Of a DNA stretch of 64,000 nucleotides, positions 33,390 through 41,163 are shown piece by piece (within the stretch, counting starts at the first letter, position 1; each line of letters begins with the position of its first letter). This DNA comes from Streptomyces sp. NBC_00557. Its GTDB lineage: Bacteria > Actinomycetota > Actinomycetes > Streptomycetales > Streptomycetaceae. Under the pieces are notes generated by a model that worked only from the letters and a program-made list of their open reading frames with translations, ran no database searches and was not told the origin of the DNA. Made by a program: the position numbers and the translations under genes. The stretch lies in contig NZ_CP107796.1 in the NCBI RefSeq assembly GCF_036345995.1, forward strand, positions 3,100,001 through 3,164,000. The letters run 5' to 3'.

Positions 33390-34296
33390 TCACGCATCAA
33401 TCAGCGGCTCCGCCGCGCGGCGCCTGAGCGTCTTCAAGACCTACAAGCTGTACGTCGGCGGGAAGTTCCCGCGTTCCGAGAGCGGCCGGGTGTACGAGGT
33501 GACGGACCCCAAGGGCAACTGGCTGGCCAACGCACCGCAGTCGAGCCGCAAGGACGCGCGTGACGCGGTCGTGGCGGCGCGCAAGGCGTTCGGCGGCTGG
33601 TCCGGGGCGACGGCGTACAACCGCGGCCAGGTCCTGTACCGCGTCGCGGAGATGCTGGAGGGCCGCAGGGACCAGTTCGTCCGCGAAGTGGCCGACGCCG
33701 AAGGGCTGTCGAAGTCGAAGGCCGCCGGGGTCGTGGACGCGACCGTCGACCGCTGGGTCTGGTACGCGGGCTGGACCGACAAGATCGCCCAGGTGACCGG
33801 CGGCGCCAACCCGGTCGCGGGCCCCTTCTTCAACCTGTCCTCCCCCGAGCCGACGGGTGTGGTCGCCGTACTGGCCCCGCAGGAGTCGTCGCTCCTCGGG
33901 CTGGTTTCCGTCGTCGCTCCGGTGATCGCCACGGGCAACACCGCCGTCGTGGTGGCCAGCGAGAAGGCGCCGCTGCCGGCCCTGTCCCTGGCCGAGGTGC
34001 TGGCCACCTCCGACGTGCCGGGCGGCGTGGTCAACGTCCTGTCCGGCCGTACCGCGGAGATCGCGGCCCCGCTGGCCGCGCACCAGGACGTCAACGCGAT
34101 CGATCTCGCGGGTGCGGACGAGGAACTGGCCAAGGAGCTGGAGATCGCCGCGGCCGACAACCTCAAGCGCGTTCTGCGTCCACAGGCTGTGGATTACTTC
34201 GAGACGCCGGGCATCGAACGGATGACGGCGTTCCTGGAGACGAAGACGGTGTGGCACCCGACGGGGTCGCTGGGAGCCGGCGGTTCTTCGTACTGA
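33382..34296 (+). CDS. Truncated aldehyde-dehydrogenase-like partner lacking the catalytic cysteine
   Basis: The 304-residue protein is homologous to the N-terminal cofactor-binding half of aldehyde dehydrogenases (VYEVTDPKGNWLANAPQSS, VLAPQESSLLGLVSVVAPVIATGNT, GGVVNVLSGRT). It lacks the GQxC catalytic segment and the usual LELGGK, and ends with a short tail. The ATG overlaps the preceding stop by 8 nt, so the two are translationally coupled. Because the frame is intact and codon usage normal, I read it as a maintained non-catalytic partner, perhaps forming a heteromer or channel with the upstream enzyme, not as a decaying pseudogene. Confidence 0.85.
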   Translation: MSDHASISGSAARRLSVFKTYKLYVGGKFPRSESGRVYEVTDPKGNWLANAPQSSRKDARDAVVAARKAFGGWSGATAYNRGQVLYRVAEMLEGRRDQFVREVADAEGLSKSKAAGVVDATVDRWVWYAGWTDKIAQVTGGANPVAGPFFNLSSPEPTGVVAVLAPQESSLLGLVSVVAPVIATGNTAVVVASEKAPLPALSLAEVLATSDVPGGVVNVLSGRTAEIAAPLAAHQDVNAIDLAGADEELAKELEIAAADNLKRVLRPQAVDYFETPGIERMTAFLETKTVWHPTGSLGAGGSSY

Positions 34297-34306
34297 CGGG
34301 GTCCGG

Positions 34307-34367
34307 GCGGGGAACTGCGGCGCTTCGCCGGCCACGGGTCGCCCGTGGCCGAGGCGCAGTTCCCCGC
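34307..34367. terminator. Large two-part hairpin terminator
   Basis: Outer 13-bp stem (34307-34319 with 34355-34367) encloses a 9-bp stem (34330-34338 with 34342-34350), followed by CCCCCTTTT. The outer arm GGGGAACTGCG resembles a repeat I recall as frequent at Streptomyces operon ends. It lies between convergent genes. Confidence 0.88.
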
Positions 34368-34396
34368 GCCCCCTTTTCGCACCCTTCCGGGGCGCC

Positions 34397-34798
34397 TCAG
34401 TGCCCCAGTGCGCCCAGCGTCTGCCCCACCAGCGGCACCGCACCCAGCGACTGCGCCTCCGCCACCGGGGCCGTCAGCATCCGGGAGCCCACCGGCTTGA
34501 AGTCGGCCACCTGGGTGCCCATCCCGTTGTTCAGGGGGTCGACGCCCGTGCCCGCCAGCGGGTTGGGCTTGAGGCCTGCCACCGGGCCCGTGACATGGCG
34601 GACGGCGCCGGTGGCGGCGGCCAGGCCGGCCTGGGGGTCGGTCTTCCCGAGGGAGGTCGGGCGCCACGGCACGTCCAGGACCGGGGCGGTGTCCGCGTGG
34701 GCCGTCGCCGCGCCCGCGCCCAGGGCCGCTCCGGCGGTCGCCAGGGCGATCAGGGCACGCTGTGCGACGGGATGCTGGGAAGAGGTGTGTCGGGCCAT
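34397..34798 (-). CDS. Small secreted protein, unknown
   Basis: The 133-residue precursor has a Sec-type signal (about 1-35, ending AHADT) and a mature part rich in Gly, Pro, Ala and Leu with repeated LG, PL and PV pairs. It has no cysteines and no recognised domain. It resembles in style the small secreted protein at 40639-41007 (signal peptide, Pro/Gly/Leu-rich low-complexity body ending in LG or GH). Start ATG 34798 has AAGGCGG upstream. Some databases label this type ATP-binding protein; I see no nucleotide-binding motif. Confidence 0.7.
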   Translation of the reverse strand: MARHTSSQHPVAQRALIALATAGAALGAGAATAHADTAPVLDVPWRPTSLGKTDPQAGLAAATGAVRHVTGPVAGLKPNPLAGTGVDPLNNGMGTQVADFKPVGSRMLTAPVAEAQSLGAVPLVGQTLGALGH

Positions 34799-34926
34799 CG
34801 CCGGGTGCCGCCTTCTGGTGCTGAGGGTAATGCTGTCGGCACGTAGGGTAGTTGAGGCGGGAGTCACGCTCAAAAGCCGACCCGCGGGGTCGGCAGGCCG
34901 TTCCCCATACGACAAACTGGTGTTCC

Positions 34927-35559
34927 GTGAGCCTTCATCCCCCGTCTCCCGCCCGTGTCGTGCTGCTGTGCGGCCCCTCGGGCTCGGGCAAGTCCCTCGT
35001 CGCCGCCCGTTCCGGACTTCCCGTCCTGCGTCTGGACGACTTCTACAAGGAGGCCGGCGACCCGACTCTGCCCCTGGTGGAGGGGAGTTCGGACATCGAC
35101 TGGGACCACCCGGAGTCGTGGGACGCGGACGTCGCGGTCGAGGCCATCACGCGGCTGTGCGCGACCGGTTCGACGCCGGTGCCGGTGTACGACATCGCGC
35201 TGAGCGCCCGTACCGGCGAGAAGACGCTGCACATCGGCCGTACCCCGGTGTTCATCGCGGAGGGCATCTTCGCCGCGGAGATCGTCGAGCGCTGCCGGGA
35301 GCGGGGCGTGCTGGCGGACGCGCTGTGCCTGACCCGCGGGCCGGTCGTCACCTTCCGCCGGCGGTTCCTGCGGGATCTGAAGGAGGGCCGCAAGTCGGTG
35401 CCGTTCCTGCTGCGCCGGGGCTGGCGGCTGATGCGCGCGGAGCGGTCCATCGTCGCCCGTCAGGTGTCGCTGGGCGCCCATCCGTGCGACCGCGACGAGG
35501 CACTGGGGCGGCTCGCGGCAGCGGTGGGGCGGCAGGTGCGCCGGCAGACGGTGGCGTGA
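34927..35559 (+). CDS. P-loop kinase, uridine kinase-like
   Basis: The 210-residue protein has Walker A GPSGSGKS (about 14-21), the LRLDDFYKE segment (about 33-41) typical of uridine and phosphoribulokinase-like enzymes, an IDWDHPESWD motif, a Walker-B-like VFIAEGIFA, and an Arg-rich lid region RRRFLRDLKEGRK. It probably phosphorylates uridine/cytidine or a related small molecule; a role in nucleoside salvage fits the wider neighbourhood. I start it at GTG 34927; CAAACT lies eight bases before. A longer in-frame extension to 34852 lacks homology. Confidence 0.82.
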   Translation: MSLHPPSPARVVLLCGPSGSGKSLVAARSGLPVLRLDDFYKEAGDPTLPLVEGSSDIDWDHPESWDADVAVEAITRLCATGSTPVPVYDIALSARTGEKTLHIGRTPVFIAEGIFAAEIVERCRERGVLADALCLTRGPVVTFRRRFLRDLKEGRKSVPFLLRRGWRLMRAERSIVARQVSLGAHPCDRDEALGRLAAAVGRQVRRQTVA

Positions 35560-35579
35560 AACGGGAGCGGACACAGAAA

Positions 35580-35614
35580 CGGGACTGGACGGTCCCCCCG
35601 ACCCTCCAGTCCCG
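35580..35614 (+). terminator. Terminator of the kinase gene
   Basis: 10-bp stem CGGGACTGGA (35580-35589) / TCCAGTCCCG (35605-35614), 20 nt after the stop. Confidence 0.75.
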
Positions 35615-35658
35615 CTCCTCGCTCCCCCGAGCCCCCCGTTTCCCCCGTTTCCCCCCTC

Positions 35659-35678
35659 GGGTCACCCCCCGGTGACCC
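35659..35678 (-). terminator. Terminator-like hairpin after sigQ
   Basis: Perfect 8-bp stem GGGTCACC / GGTGACCC with a CCCC loop, 7 nt after the sigQ stop. It also happens to contain GTCAC-N6-GTGAC, the pattern of an AfsQ1 site. Confidence 0.6.
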
Positions 35679-35685
35679 CTGGCCT

Positions 35686-36462
35686 TCAGGCGACCAGTTC
35701 GCCGAAGGCGTTCTCCTCGTCACGGCCGAAGCTGAGGACCTCGTCCTCGCGCAGCCGGCGGAGCGACCGCCAGATGCTGGACTTCACCGTGCCGACGCTG
35801 ATGCCGAGGATGTCCGCGATCTCCGGGTCCGTACGGCCCTCGTAGTAGCGCAGGACCAGCATGGTGCGCTGGAGCTCGGGCAGCCGGGCCAGCGCCTGCC
35901 ACAGGACCGCGCGCAGCTCGGTGCCGCGCATCGCGTCCGTGTCGGAGGCCGTCTCCGGCAGTTCCTCGGTCGGGTACTCGTTCAGCTTGCGGCGGCGCCA
36001 CGCGCTGATGTGCAGGTTCGTCATGGTGCGGCGGAGATAGCCCCCGACCGCCGCCTTGTCGCTGATCCGCTCCCACGCCTTGTACGTCGAGAACAGCGCG
36101 CTCTGCAGCAGGTCCTCGGCCTCGAAGCGGTCCCCGGTCAGGTGGTACGCGGTGGCGTACAGGGAGGCGCGGCGCTCCTGGACGTAGGCGGTGAACTCCG
36201 CCTCCGTCAGGGAACGGCGCTGCTCCCCCGAGTCCTCCCTGTACGCGCTTCCCCCGTGTGCTTCCCCCGTGTGCGCGTCAACCACCGTCATGAACCCGGC
36301 GGGCTGACGCCCGGTGCCGCGAGCGCACCCCCGCCCTCCCCCGCGCTCGAACACGCTCGCGCGGGAGGGACCCCCCTCGGCACCGGACTTCTCGGATCCC
36401 CGGTGCACATCGTGCAGACGCGTGACCACTGCGCTGGTGCTGATGCTGTGCAGCGTGTTCAT
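35686..36462 (-). CDS. sigQ: RNA polymerase ECF sigma factor SigQ
   Basis: The 258-residue sigma factor has an N-terminal low-complexity extension of about 80 residues, then sigma region 2 (about 95-160, including DLLQSALFSTYKAW) and region 4 (about 190-245, with LPELQRTMLVLRYYEGRTDPEIADILGISVGTVKSS). It lies divergently from afsQ1-afsQ2. In S. coelicolor SigQ and AfsQ1 act together in nitrogen-dependent control of antibiotic production and development, and AfsQ1 activates sigQ. ATG 36462 has GGGGAG at good spacing. An AfsQ1-type site lies in the shared upstream region. Confidence 0.93.
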   Translation of the reverse strand: MNTLHSISTSAVVTRLHDVHRGSEKSGAEGGPSRASVFERGGGRGCARGTGRQPAGFMTVVDAHTGEAHGGSAYREDSGEQRRSLTEAEFTAYVQERRASLYATAYHLTGDRFEAEDLLQSALFSTYKAWERISDKAAVGGYLRRTMTNLHISAWRRRKLNEYPTEELPETASDTDAMRGTELRAVLWQALARLPELQRTMLVLRYYEGRTDPEIADILGISVGTVKSSIWRSLRRLREDEVLSFGRDEENAFGELVA

Positions 36463-36581
36463 CTCGCGCTCCCCGTCGGTGTACTTCCGGTGATTCGGTC
36501 CTGCCGGGCCGGCTGCGGTTCCCCCGTCCGGCCCGTGCCCAAAAGACTGCCGGGGCGACTTCATCGCCGTGTCCGCCGACT

Positions 36582-36597
36582 GTCACAGACCTGTCAC
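36582..36597. promoter_or_regulatory. AfsQ1-type binding site (GTCAC-N6-GTCAC)
   Basis: Direct repeats GTCAC at 36582-36586 and 36593-36597 with a 6-bp spacer match the published AfsQ1 consensus GTnAC-n6-GTnAC. They sit 120 nt from each of the divergent sigQ and afsQ1 starts. A third GTCAC is at 36617-36621. Confidence 0.8.
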
Positions 36598-36704
36598 AGG
36601 GGTCCGGCCCGGCCGCGTCACAGGAGGGGCACAGAGGGTGGTGGCAGGCAGGACCCGGTGCCCGCGGGTCGTACGACGGGCCGTCCATGGGCCAGAATGA
36701 GCCC

Positions 36705-37382
36705 GTGCCTTCCCTGTTGCTGATCGAGGACGACGACGCCATCCGCACGGCCCTGGAGCTCTCCCTGACGCGCCAGGGACACCGGGTGGCGACCGCTGCC
36801 AGCGGAGAGGACGGTCTGAAGCTGCTGCGCGAGCAGCGGCCCGACCTGATCGTGCTGGACGTGATGCTGCCCGGCATCGACGGTTTCGAGGTGTGCCGGC
36901 GTATCCGGCGCACCGACCAGCTGCCGATCATCCTGCTGACCGCGCGCAGTGACGACATCGACGTGGTGGTCGGGCTGGAGTCCGGCGCCGACGACTACGT
37001 GGTCAAGCCGGTGCAGGGCCGGGTGCTGGACGCCCGGATCCGGGCCGTGCTGCGGCGCGGGGAGCGCGAGTCCAGCGACTCGGCGACGTTCGGCAACCTC
37101 GTCATCGACCGGTCGGCGATGACCGTGACGAAGAACGGCGAGGACCTGCAGCTGACCCCGACCGAGCTCAGGCTGCTGCTGGAGCTGAGCCGGCGGCCCG
37201 GTCAGGCGCTGTCGAGGCAGCAGCTGCTGCGGCTGGTGTGGGAGCACGACTACCTCGGCGACTCGCGCCTGGTGGACGCCTGTGTGCAGCGGCTGCGCGC
37301 CAAGGTCGAGGACGTGCCGTCGTCCCCGACCCTGATCCGTACCGTCCGTGGTGTCGGCTACCGCCTGGACGCGCCTCAGTGA
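36705..37382 (+). CDS. afsQ1: Two-component response regulator AfsQ1
   Basis: The 225-residue OmpR/PhoB-class regulator has a receiver domain with phospho-acceptor Asp52 (LIVLDVMLPGIDG), acidic pocket EDDD at 8-11 and Lys in DYVVKP, and a winged-helix DNA-binding domain (about 130-222, LTPTELRLLLELS to RTVRGVGYRL). The phosphorylated form activates antibiotic pathway genes and sigQ in S. coelicolor and affects nitrogen metabolism. GTG 36705 is preferred to ATG 36687: CAGAAT ends six bases before it (leaderless) and the length then equals the known protein. It overlaps afsQ2 by 4 nt. Confidence 0.95.
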   Translation: MPSLLLIEDDDAIRTALELSLTRQGHRVATAASGEDGLKLLREQRPDLIVLDVMLPGIDGFEVCRRIRRTDQLPIILLTARSDDIDVVVGLESGADDYVVKPVQGRVLDARIRAVLRRGERESSDSATFGNLVIDRSAMTVTKNGEDLQLTPTELRLLLELSRRPGQALSRQQLLRLVWEHDYLGDSRLVDACVQRLRAKVEDVPSSPTLIRTVRGVGYRLDAPQ

Positions 37383-38971
37383 CCGACACGCAAGGGGGGC
37401 TGCGCGGCTGGTCCGCGCGGCGCAGGGGAAGTCTGTCGCGGCTGAGGTTCACCAGTCTGCGGCTGCGGCTGGTCGTCGTCTTCGCGCTGGTGGCCCTCAC
37501 GGCCGCCGTGTCGGCGTCCGGCATCGCCTACTGGCTGAACCGGGAGGCGGTGCTCACCCGCGCCCAGGACGCGGTGCTGCACGACTTCCGGCAGGAGATG
37601 CAGAACCGCGCGGGCGCCCTGCCCGCGCACCCCACGCAGGACCAACTCCAGCGTGCGGCGGGCCAGATGGCGGCCGGCGGCCAGCACTTCAGCGTGCTCC
37701 TGGTCGGCCAGGACGCCGACGGCAGACCGGTGTACGGCAACTCGGGCGGGATCAACGGCTTCTCGCTGGAGGACGTGCCCAGGTCGCTGCGTGCCGCCGT
37801 GAACAAGCGGCAGAAGGTCACCGACAGCAACAAGGAGCCGTACCACCTGTACTGGCAGCGGGTGGTGCAGCACGGCACGCCGTATCTGGTGGCCGGCACG
37901 CGCGTGATCGGCGGCGGTCCGACCGGCTACATGGCCAAGTCGCTGGAGCCGGAGGCGAAGGACCTCAACTCGCTGGCCTGGTCGCTGGGCATCGCCACCG
38001 GTCTCGCGCTGATCGGCGCCGCGCTGCTCGCACAGGCCGCCGCCACGACCGTGCTGAAGCCGGTGCACCGGCTGGGGGTGGCCGCGCGACGGCTCGGCGA
38101 GGGCAGGCTGGACACGCGGCTGCGGGTGTCGGGGACCGACGAACTGGCCGATCTGTCCCGGACGTTCAACAACGCGGCCGAGGCGCTGGAGAAGCGGGTG
38201 GCGGAGATGGCCGCCCGGGACGAGGCCTCGCGCCGGTTCGTCGCCGACATGAGCCATGAGCTGCGGACTCCGCTGACCGCCATCACCGCGGTGACGGAGG
38301 TGCTGGAGGAGGAGCTGGACTCCGAGTCCGGCGGCATCGACCCGATGATCGAGCCCGCGGTGCGGCTGGTGGTCAGCGAGACGCGGCGGCTGAACGACCT
38401 GGTCGAGAACCTGATGGAGGTCACCCGCTTCGACGCGGGCACCGCCCGGCTCGTCCTGGACGACGTCGACATCGCCGACCAGATCACCGCCTGCATCGAC
38501 GCCCGCGCCTGGCTGGACGCGGTCGAGCTGGACGCCGAGCGCGGCATCCACGCCCGGCTCGACCCGCGCCGCCTGGACGTCATCCTCGCCAACCTGATCG
38601 GCAACGCGCTCAAGCACGGCGGATCGCCGGTGCGGGTGTCGGTCCGGGTGGCCGACGAGGACCTGGTGATCCAGGTCCGCGACCACGGGCCCGGCATCCC
38701 CGAGGACGTCCTGCCGCACGTCTTCGACCGCTTCTACAAGGCGAGCGCCTCCCGGCCGCGCTCCGAGGGCAGCGGGCTGGGCCTGTCCATCGCCATGGAG
38801 AACGCCCGCATCCACGGCGGCCGGCTCACCGCCGCCAACTCGCCCGACGGCGGAGCGGTGTTCACCCTGCGGCTGCCACGGGACGCCTCCCGGCTGACGG
38901 AAGAGGCCGGCGAGACGGCGAGGAACGACACGTCCGACAGCGACCGCGGTCCCGGAAAGGAGGGGTCATGA
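37379..38971 (+). CDS. afsQ2: Sensor histidine kinase AfsQ2
   Basis: The 530-residue membrane kinase has TM1 at about 30-52, an extracytoplasmic sensor (about 53-198), TM2 at about 199-222, a HAMP linker (about 223-275), phosphorylated His293 in MSHELRTPLT, and a HATPase domain with N, G1 (DHGPGIPEDVLPHVFDRFYK) and G2 (GSGLGLSI) boxes. It phosphorylates AfsQ1; the signal is unknown but linked to nitrogen source. The GTG start overlaps the afsQ1 stop (GTGA), and its own stop overlaps the next start, so the three genes are translationally coupled. Confidence 0.95.
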   Translation: MTDTQGGLRGWSARRRGSLSRLRFTSLRLRLVVVFALVALTAAVSASGIAYWLNREAVLTRAQDAVLHDFRQEMQNRAGALPAHPTQDQLQRAAGQMAAGGQHFSVLLVGQDADGRPVYGNSGGINGFSLEDVPRSLRAAVNKRQKVTDSNKEPYHLYWQRVVQHGTPYLVAGTRVIGGGPTGYMAKSLEPEAKDLNSLAWSLGIATGLALIGAALLAQAAATTVLKPVHRLGVAARRLGEGRLDTRLRVSGTDELADLSRTFNNAAEALEKRVAEMAARDEASRRFVADMSHELRTPLTAITAVTEVLEEELDSESGGIDPMIEPAVRLVVSETRRLNDLVENLMEVTRFDAGTARLVLDDVDIADQITACIDARAWLDAVELDAERGIHARLDPRRLDVILANLIGNALKHGGSPVRVSVRVADEDLVIQVRDHGPGIPEDVLPHVFDRFYKASASRPRSEGSGLGLSIAMENARIHGGRLTAANSPDGGAVFTLRLPRDASRLTEEAGETARNDTSDSDRGPGKEGS

Positions 38972-39585
38972 CCGTACGACGCCCGGCCGCACGACGCCTG
39001 CTGGCGCTGCCCCTCCTGGGCCTGCTGCTCACCGGCTGCGGCATCCGCGCCACCCAGGTGCCGACCGACTTCGGGGCGGCGCCGTCCCGGGTGCCGTGCA
39101 CGCTGGCCGGGCCCGACCTGGCCACCCAGTCCGCGCAGGGCGTGCCCGTGCAGGTCTTCCTGCTGTGCGGGGCGTCGCTGGTGGCCGTCGACCGGACGGT
39201 CCGCGTCCCGGTGGGCACCCCGGACGCGCGCCGCCGGGTGATCGTGGCCCAGGGCCTGCTGGACCAGCTCGCCGCGTCCCCGTCCGCGGCCGAGCGCTCG
39301 GCGGGCTACACGACGTACGTGCCGGGCGGCGTGACGGTGCGCGGCCCCGGCCGCGGGGAGCCGGAGGACGCCCTGCACCTGAGCACGGCCCCGTCCCGGC
39401 TCACCTCCTACGCCCTGGCCCAGCTGGTGTGCACCCTGTCCGACTCGGCCGCCACGGAAGGCGACGGCTCGGTCGTCCTGGGCGGCCCCGGTACCGGCGC
39501 GCTGCGCCGCTACGCCTGCACGGACGACGTCCGCGACCGTCCGGGCAACGCGGTGCCGCCGTCCAGCGAGGTCGAGGGCGGGTAG
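38968..39585 (+). CDS. Lipoprotein coupled to AfsQ1-AfsQ2
   Basis: The 205-residue lipoprotein has an N-terminal signal with lipobox LLTGC (Cys about 23). A GerMN-like region (about 45-170) includes VPVQVFLLCGASLVAVDRTV and a middle stretch of alpha/beta character. It has five cysteines after the lipobox region that could pair. The ATGA overlap with afsQ2 makes it the third gene of the operon. By analogy with other actinobacterial systems, where a lipoprotein follows the kinase, it may modulate AfsQ2 sensing. Equivalent position to S. coelicolor SCO4905, from memory. Confidence 0.85.
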   Translation: MTVRRPAARRLLALPLLGLLLTGCGIRATQVPTDFGAAPSRVPCTLAGPDLATQSAQGVPVQVFLLCGASLVAVDRTVRVPVGTPDARRRVIVAQGLLDQLAASPSAAERSAGYTTYVPGGVTVRGPGRGEPEDALHLSTAPSRLTSYALAQLVCTLSDSAATEGDGSVVLGGPGTGALRRYACTDDVRDRPGNAVPPSSEVEGG

Positions 39586-39660
39586 CGGCTCCGGGCAGGC
39601 CGCGCACCCGGACCGCGCCTGCGCGGAACCGACTGTGGCCGCTGGTGCGTCTAGGGTTTC

Positions 39661-40224
39661 GTGCAGCGTCAAGGCTCCATCGGCGGCAGCGCCGCGATCC
39701 GTGTCCGGGTGACGGGGGGTGTCCTCCTCGTCGCCCACCTCGCCCTCGTCGCCTGGCTGATGCTGCGGCCGCTGGACGTCCCCTGGGTGGCGCCCGCCAA
39801 CGTGCACCCCCTCGCCGGTATCCGGGCCGACCTGGCCCTGGGCTGGCCGCGGGCCCTCAGACCTCTCGGCGAGGGCCTGGCCCTGCTCGCCCCGCTGGGC
39901 GTGCTGCTGCCGATGGCCCACGGCAGGCTCGACGCCTCCCCGCTCGGTTCCCTGGTCCGTACGACCGCGGCAGGCGCCCTGGTCTCCACCGGCATCGCCC
40001 TGCTGCAGACCGGTGTGCCCGGCAGGGTGGTGGACGTCGACTCGCTGCTGCTGAACACCGTGGGCGTGGCGCTGGCCCACCTGGCCGTCGTACCGGCGGT
40101 CCGCGCCCGGCTGCGCCGCCGCGAGATGCGGCCGGGCGGCCCGGCGGAGCCGTCCGTCACCGTGCCGGAGGAGCTGCCTCAGGGGCGTACCCCGACGATT
40201 CCCAGGGTCGGGATCGCCCCCTAG
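39661..40224 (+). CDS. VanZ-family membrane protein
   Basis: The 187-residue membrane protein has four predicted transmembrane segments (about 15-35, 65-85, 95-115 and 125-145), with VanZ-type features such as NVHPLAGI in the first loop and the VDVDSLLLNTVGVALA helix. VanZ proteins confer low-level teicoplanin resistance in enterococci; in Streptomyces they are common and of unknown role. GTG 39661 closely follows TAGGGT (39652-39657), so transcription may start at or just after it and the true start could be slightly downstream. Confidence 0.8.
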   Translation: MQRQGSIGGSAAIRVRVTGGVLLVAHLALVAWLMLRPLDVPWVAPANVHPLAGIRADLALGWPRALRPLGEGLALLAPLGVLLPMAHGRLDASPLGSLVRTTAAGALVSTGIALLQTGVPGRVVDVDSLLLNTVGVALAHLAVVPAVRARLRRREMRPGGPAEPSVTVPEELPQGRTPTIPRVGIAP

Positions 40225-40345
40225 AGCGACGCTTCGCCCGCTTCGTCTCCCTATCGTGGACATCAGTCGGAAGACAGTCGAGGGGCGCCGCCGGGGCGCC
40301 CCGGCCCCGGCTCCCGAGCGAGCCGACGACCACGGAGGAGTCGCC

Positions 40346-40546
40346 ATGTCCGCCCTTGCCCGCCCCACCCACGGCCGCATGATCGGCGGCGTCTGCGCCG
40401 CGCTGGCACGGCGCTTCGGCACCTCCGCGACGACGATGCGGGTGATCTTCCTGCTGTCCTGCCTGCTGCCGGGCCCGCAGTTCCTGGTCTACATAGCGCT
40501 GTGGATCCTGCTGCCGTCCGAGGACAAGGCGCGCACCGCCTGGTGA
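40346..40546 (+). CDS. PspC-domain small membrane protein
   Basis: The 66-residue protein is essentially one PspC domain: basic amphipathic start (RPTHGRMIGGVCAALARRFGTS), then a hydrophobic segment (about 30-55) ending in YIALWILLPSED. PspC-type proteins respond to membrane stress or act as toxins or regulators in other bacteria; here the role is unknown. The ATG has a consensus GGAGG 8 nt upstream. Confidence 0.85.
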   Translation: MSALARPTHGRMIGGVCAALARRFGTSATTMRVIFLLSCLLPGPQFLVYIALWILLPSEDKARTAW

Positions 40547-40563
40547 GGACACGCGCGCGAACC

Positions 40564-40603
40564 CCGCTGGGGCGCCCCGGACTGCTGCGGGGCGCCCCAG
40601 CGG
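40564..40603. terminator. Bidirectional terminator between PspC gene and small secreted gene
   Basis: 15-bp perfect stem (40564-40578 with 40589-40603), 10-nt loop, between convergent genes. Confidence 0.85.
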
Positions 40604-40638
40604 CGCGTCGTACGGCCGTACGGCCTCGGCCGGCGGTG

Positions 40639-41007
40639 TCAGCCGAGCGGGAGCCCGTTCAGCGGCACGCCGTGCGTGGGCAGACCGGTGTGGTGCAGCG
40701 GCAGTCCGCCGAGCAGCCGGGCGACCGGCGCGGTCGGGCCCTTGGCGAGCACGTTCTTGACGGCCGGCTGCGCGGCGGCCAGCCCGGACCCCACGGCACC
40801 CTGCCCCTGGGTGAGGGCCTCGGTGGCGCCCGGCACCGCCCTGGAGACGTTCTCGGCCGGCAGCGTCCGGGCGACGCCGCCCAGGGCCTGCGTGGCCTGG
40901 CCGGCGTCCGGGACGGCCGGGGCCGCGTTGGCCGCGCCCGCGCCGACGGCGGCGAAGGCGGCGCCGAGAGCGGCGACACCGAGGGTCTTGGCAGCAGACT
41001 GCTTCAT
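40639..41007 (-). CDS. Small secreted Ala/Leu/Pro-rich protein, unknown
   Basis: The 122-residue precursor has a clear Sec signal (MKQSAAKTLGVAALG..., cleavage near ANAAPA, about 28-30). The mature part is low-complexity with Gly, Leu and Pro and ends in repeated GLPL/GVPL units. It has no cysteine and no domain. It is similar in composition and layout to the protein at 34397-34798. AAGGACG lies before ATG 41007. Confidence 0.72.
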   Translation of the reverse strand: MKQSAAKTLGVAALGAAFAAVGAGAANAAPAVPDAGQATQALGGVARTLPAENVSRAVPGATEALTQGQGAVGSGLAAAQPAVKNVLAKGPTAPVARLLGGLPLHHTGLPTHGVPLNGLPLG

Positions 41008-41107
41008 GGTGAATGCGTCCTTGAACTTGAATGCGGAGACGGAGATCACAAACGATCCGAGCGGTCCACGACCGTAAACATGCCGACCCGCCCCCCGCAA
41101 ACACCGA

Positions 41108-41140
41108 AATGCGGACGCCTTGTGAAAGCGCGTCCGCATT
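41108..41140 (-). terminator. Terminator of add
   Basis: 11-bp stem AATGCGGACGC (41108-41118) / GCGTCCGCATT (41130-41140), followed on the minus strand by TTCGGTGTTT. Confidence 0.82.
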
Positions 41141-41163
41141 CCGTGCTCGGATCCCAGGCGTCA

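Noticed and set aside
35661..35676. GTCAC-N6-GTGAC at the end of sigQ as a second AfsQ1 site
   Set aside because: It is part of a perfect palindrome just after a stop codon, better explained as a terminator; the match to the consensus is probably by chance.
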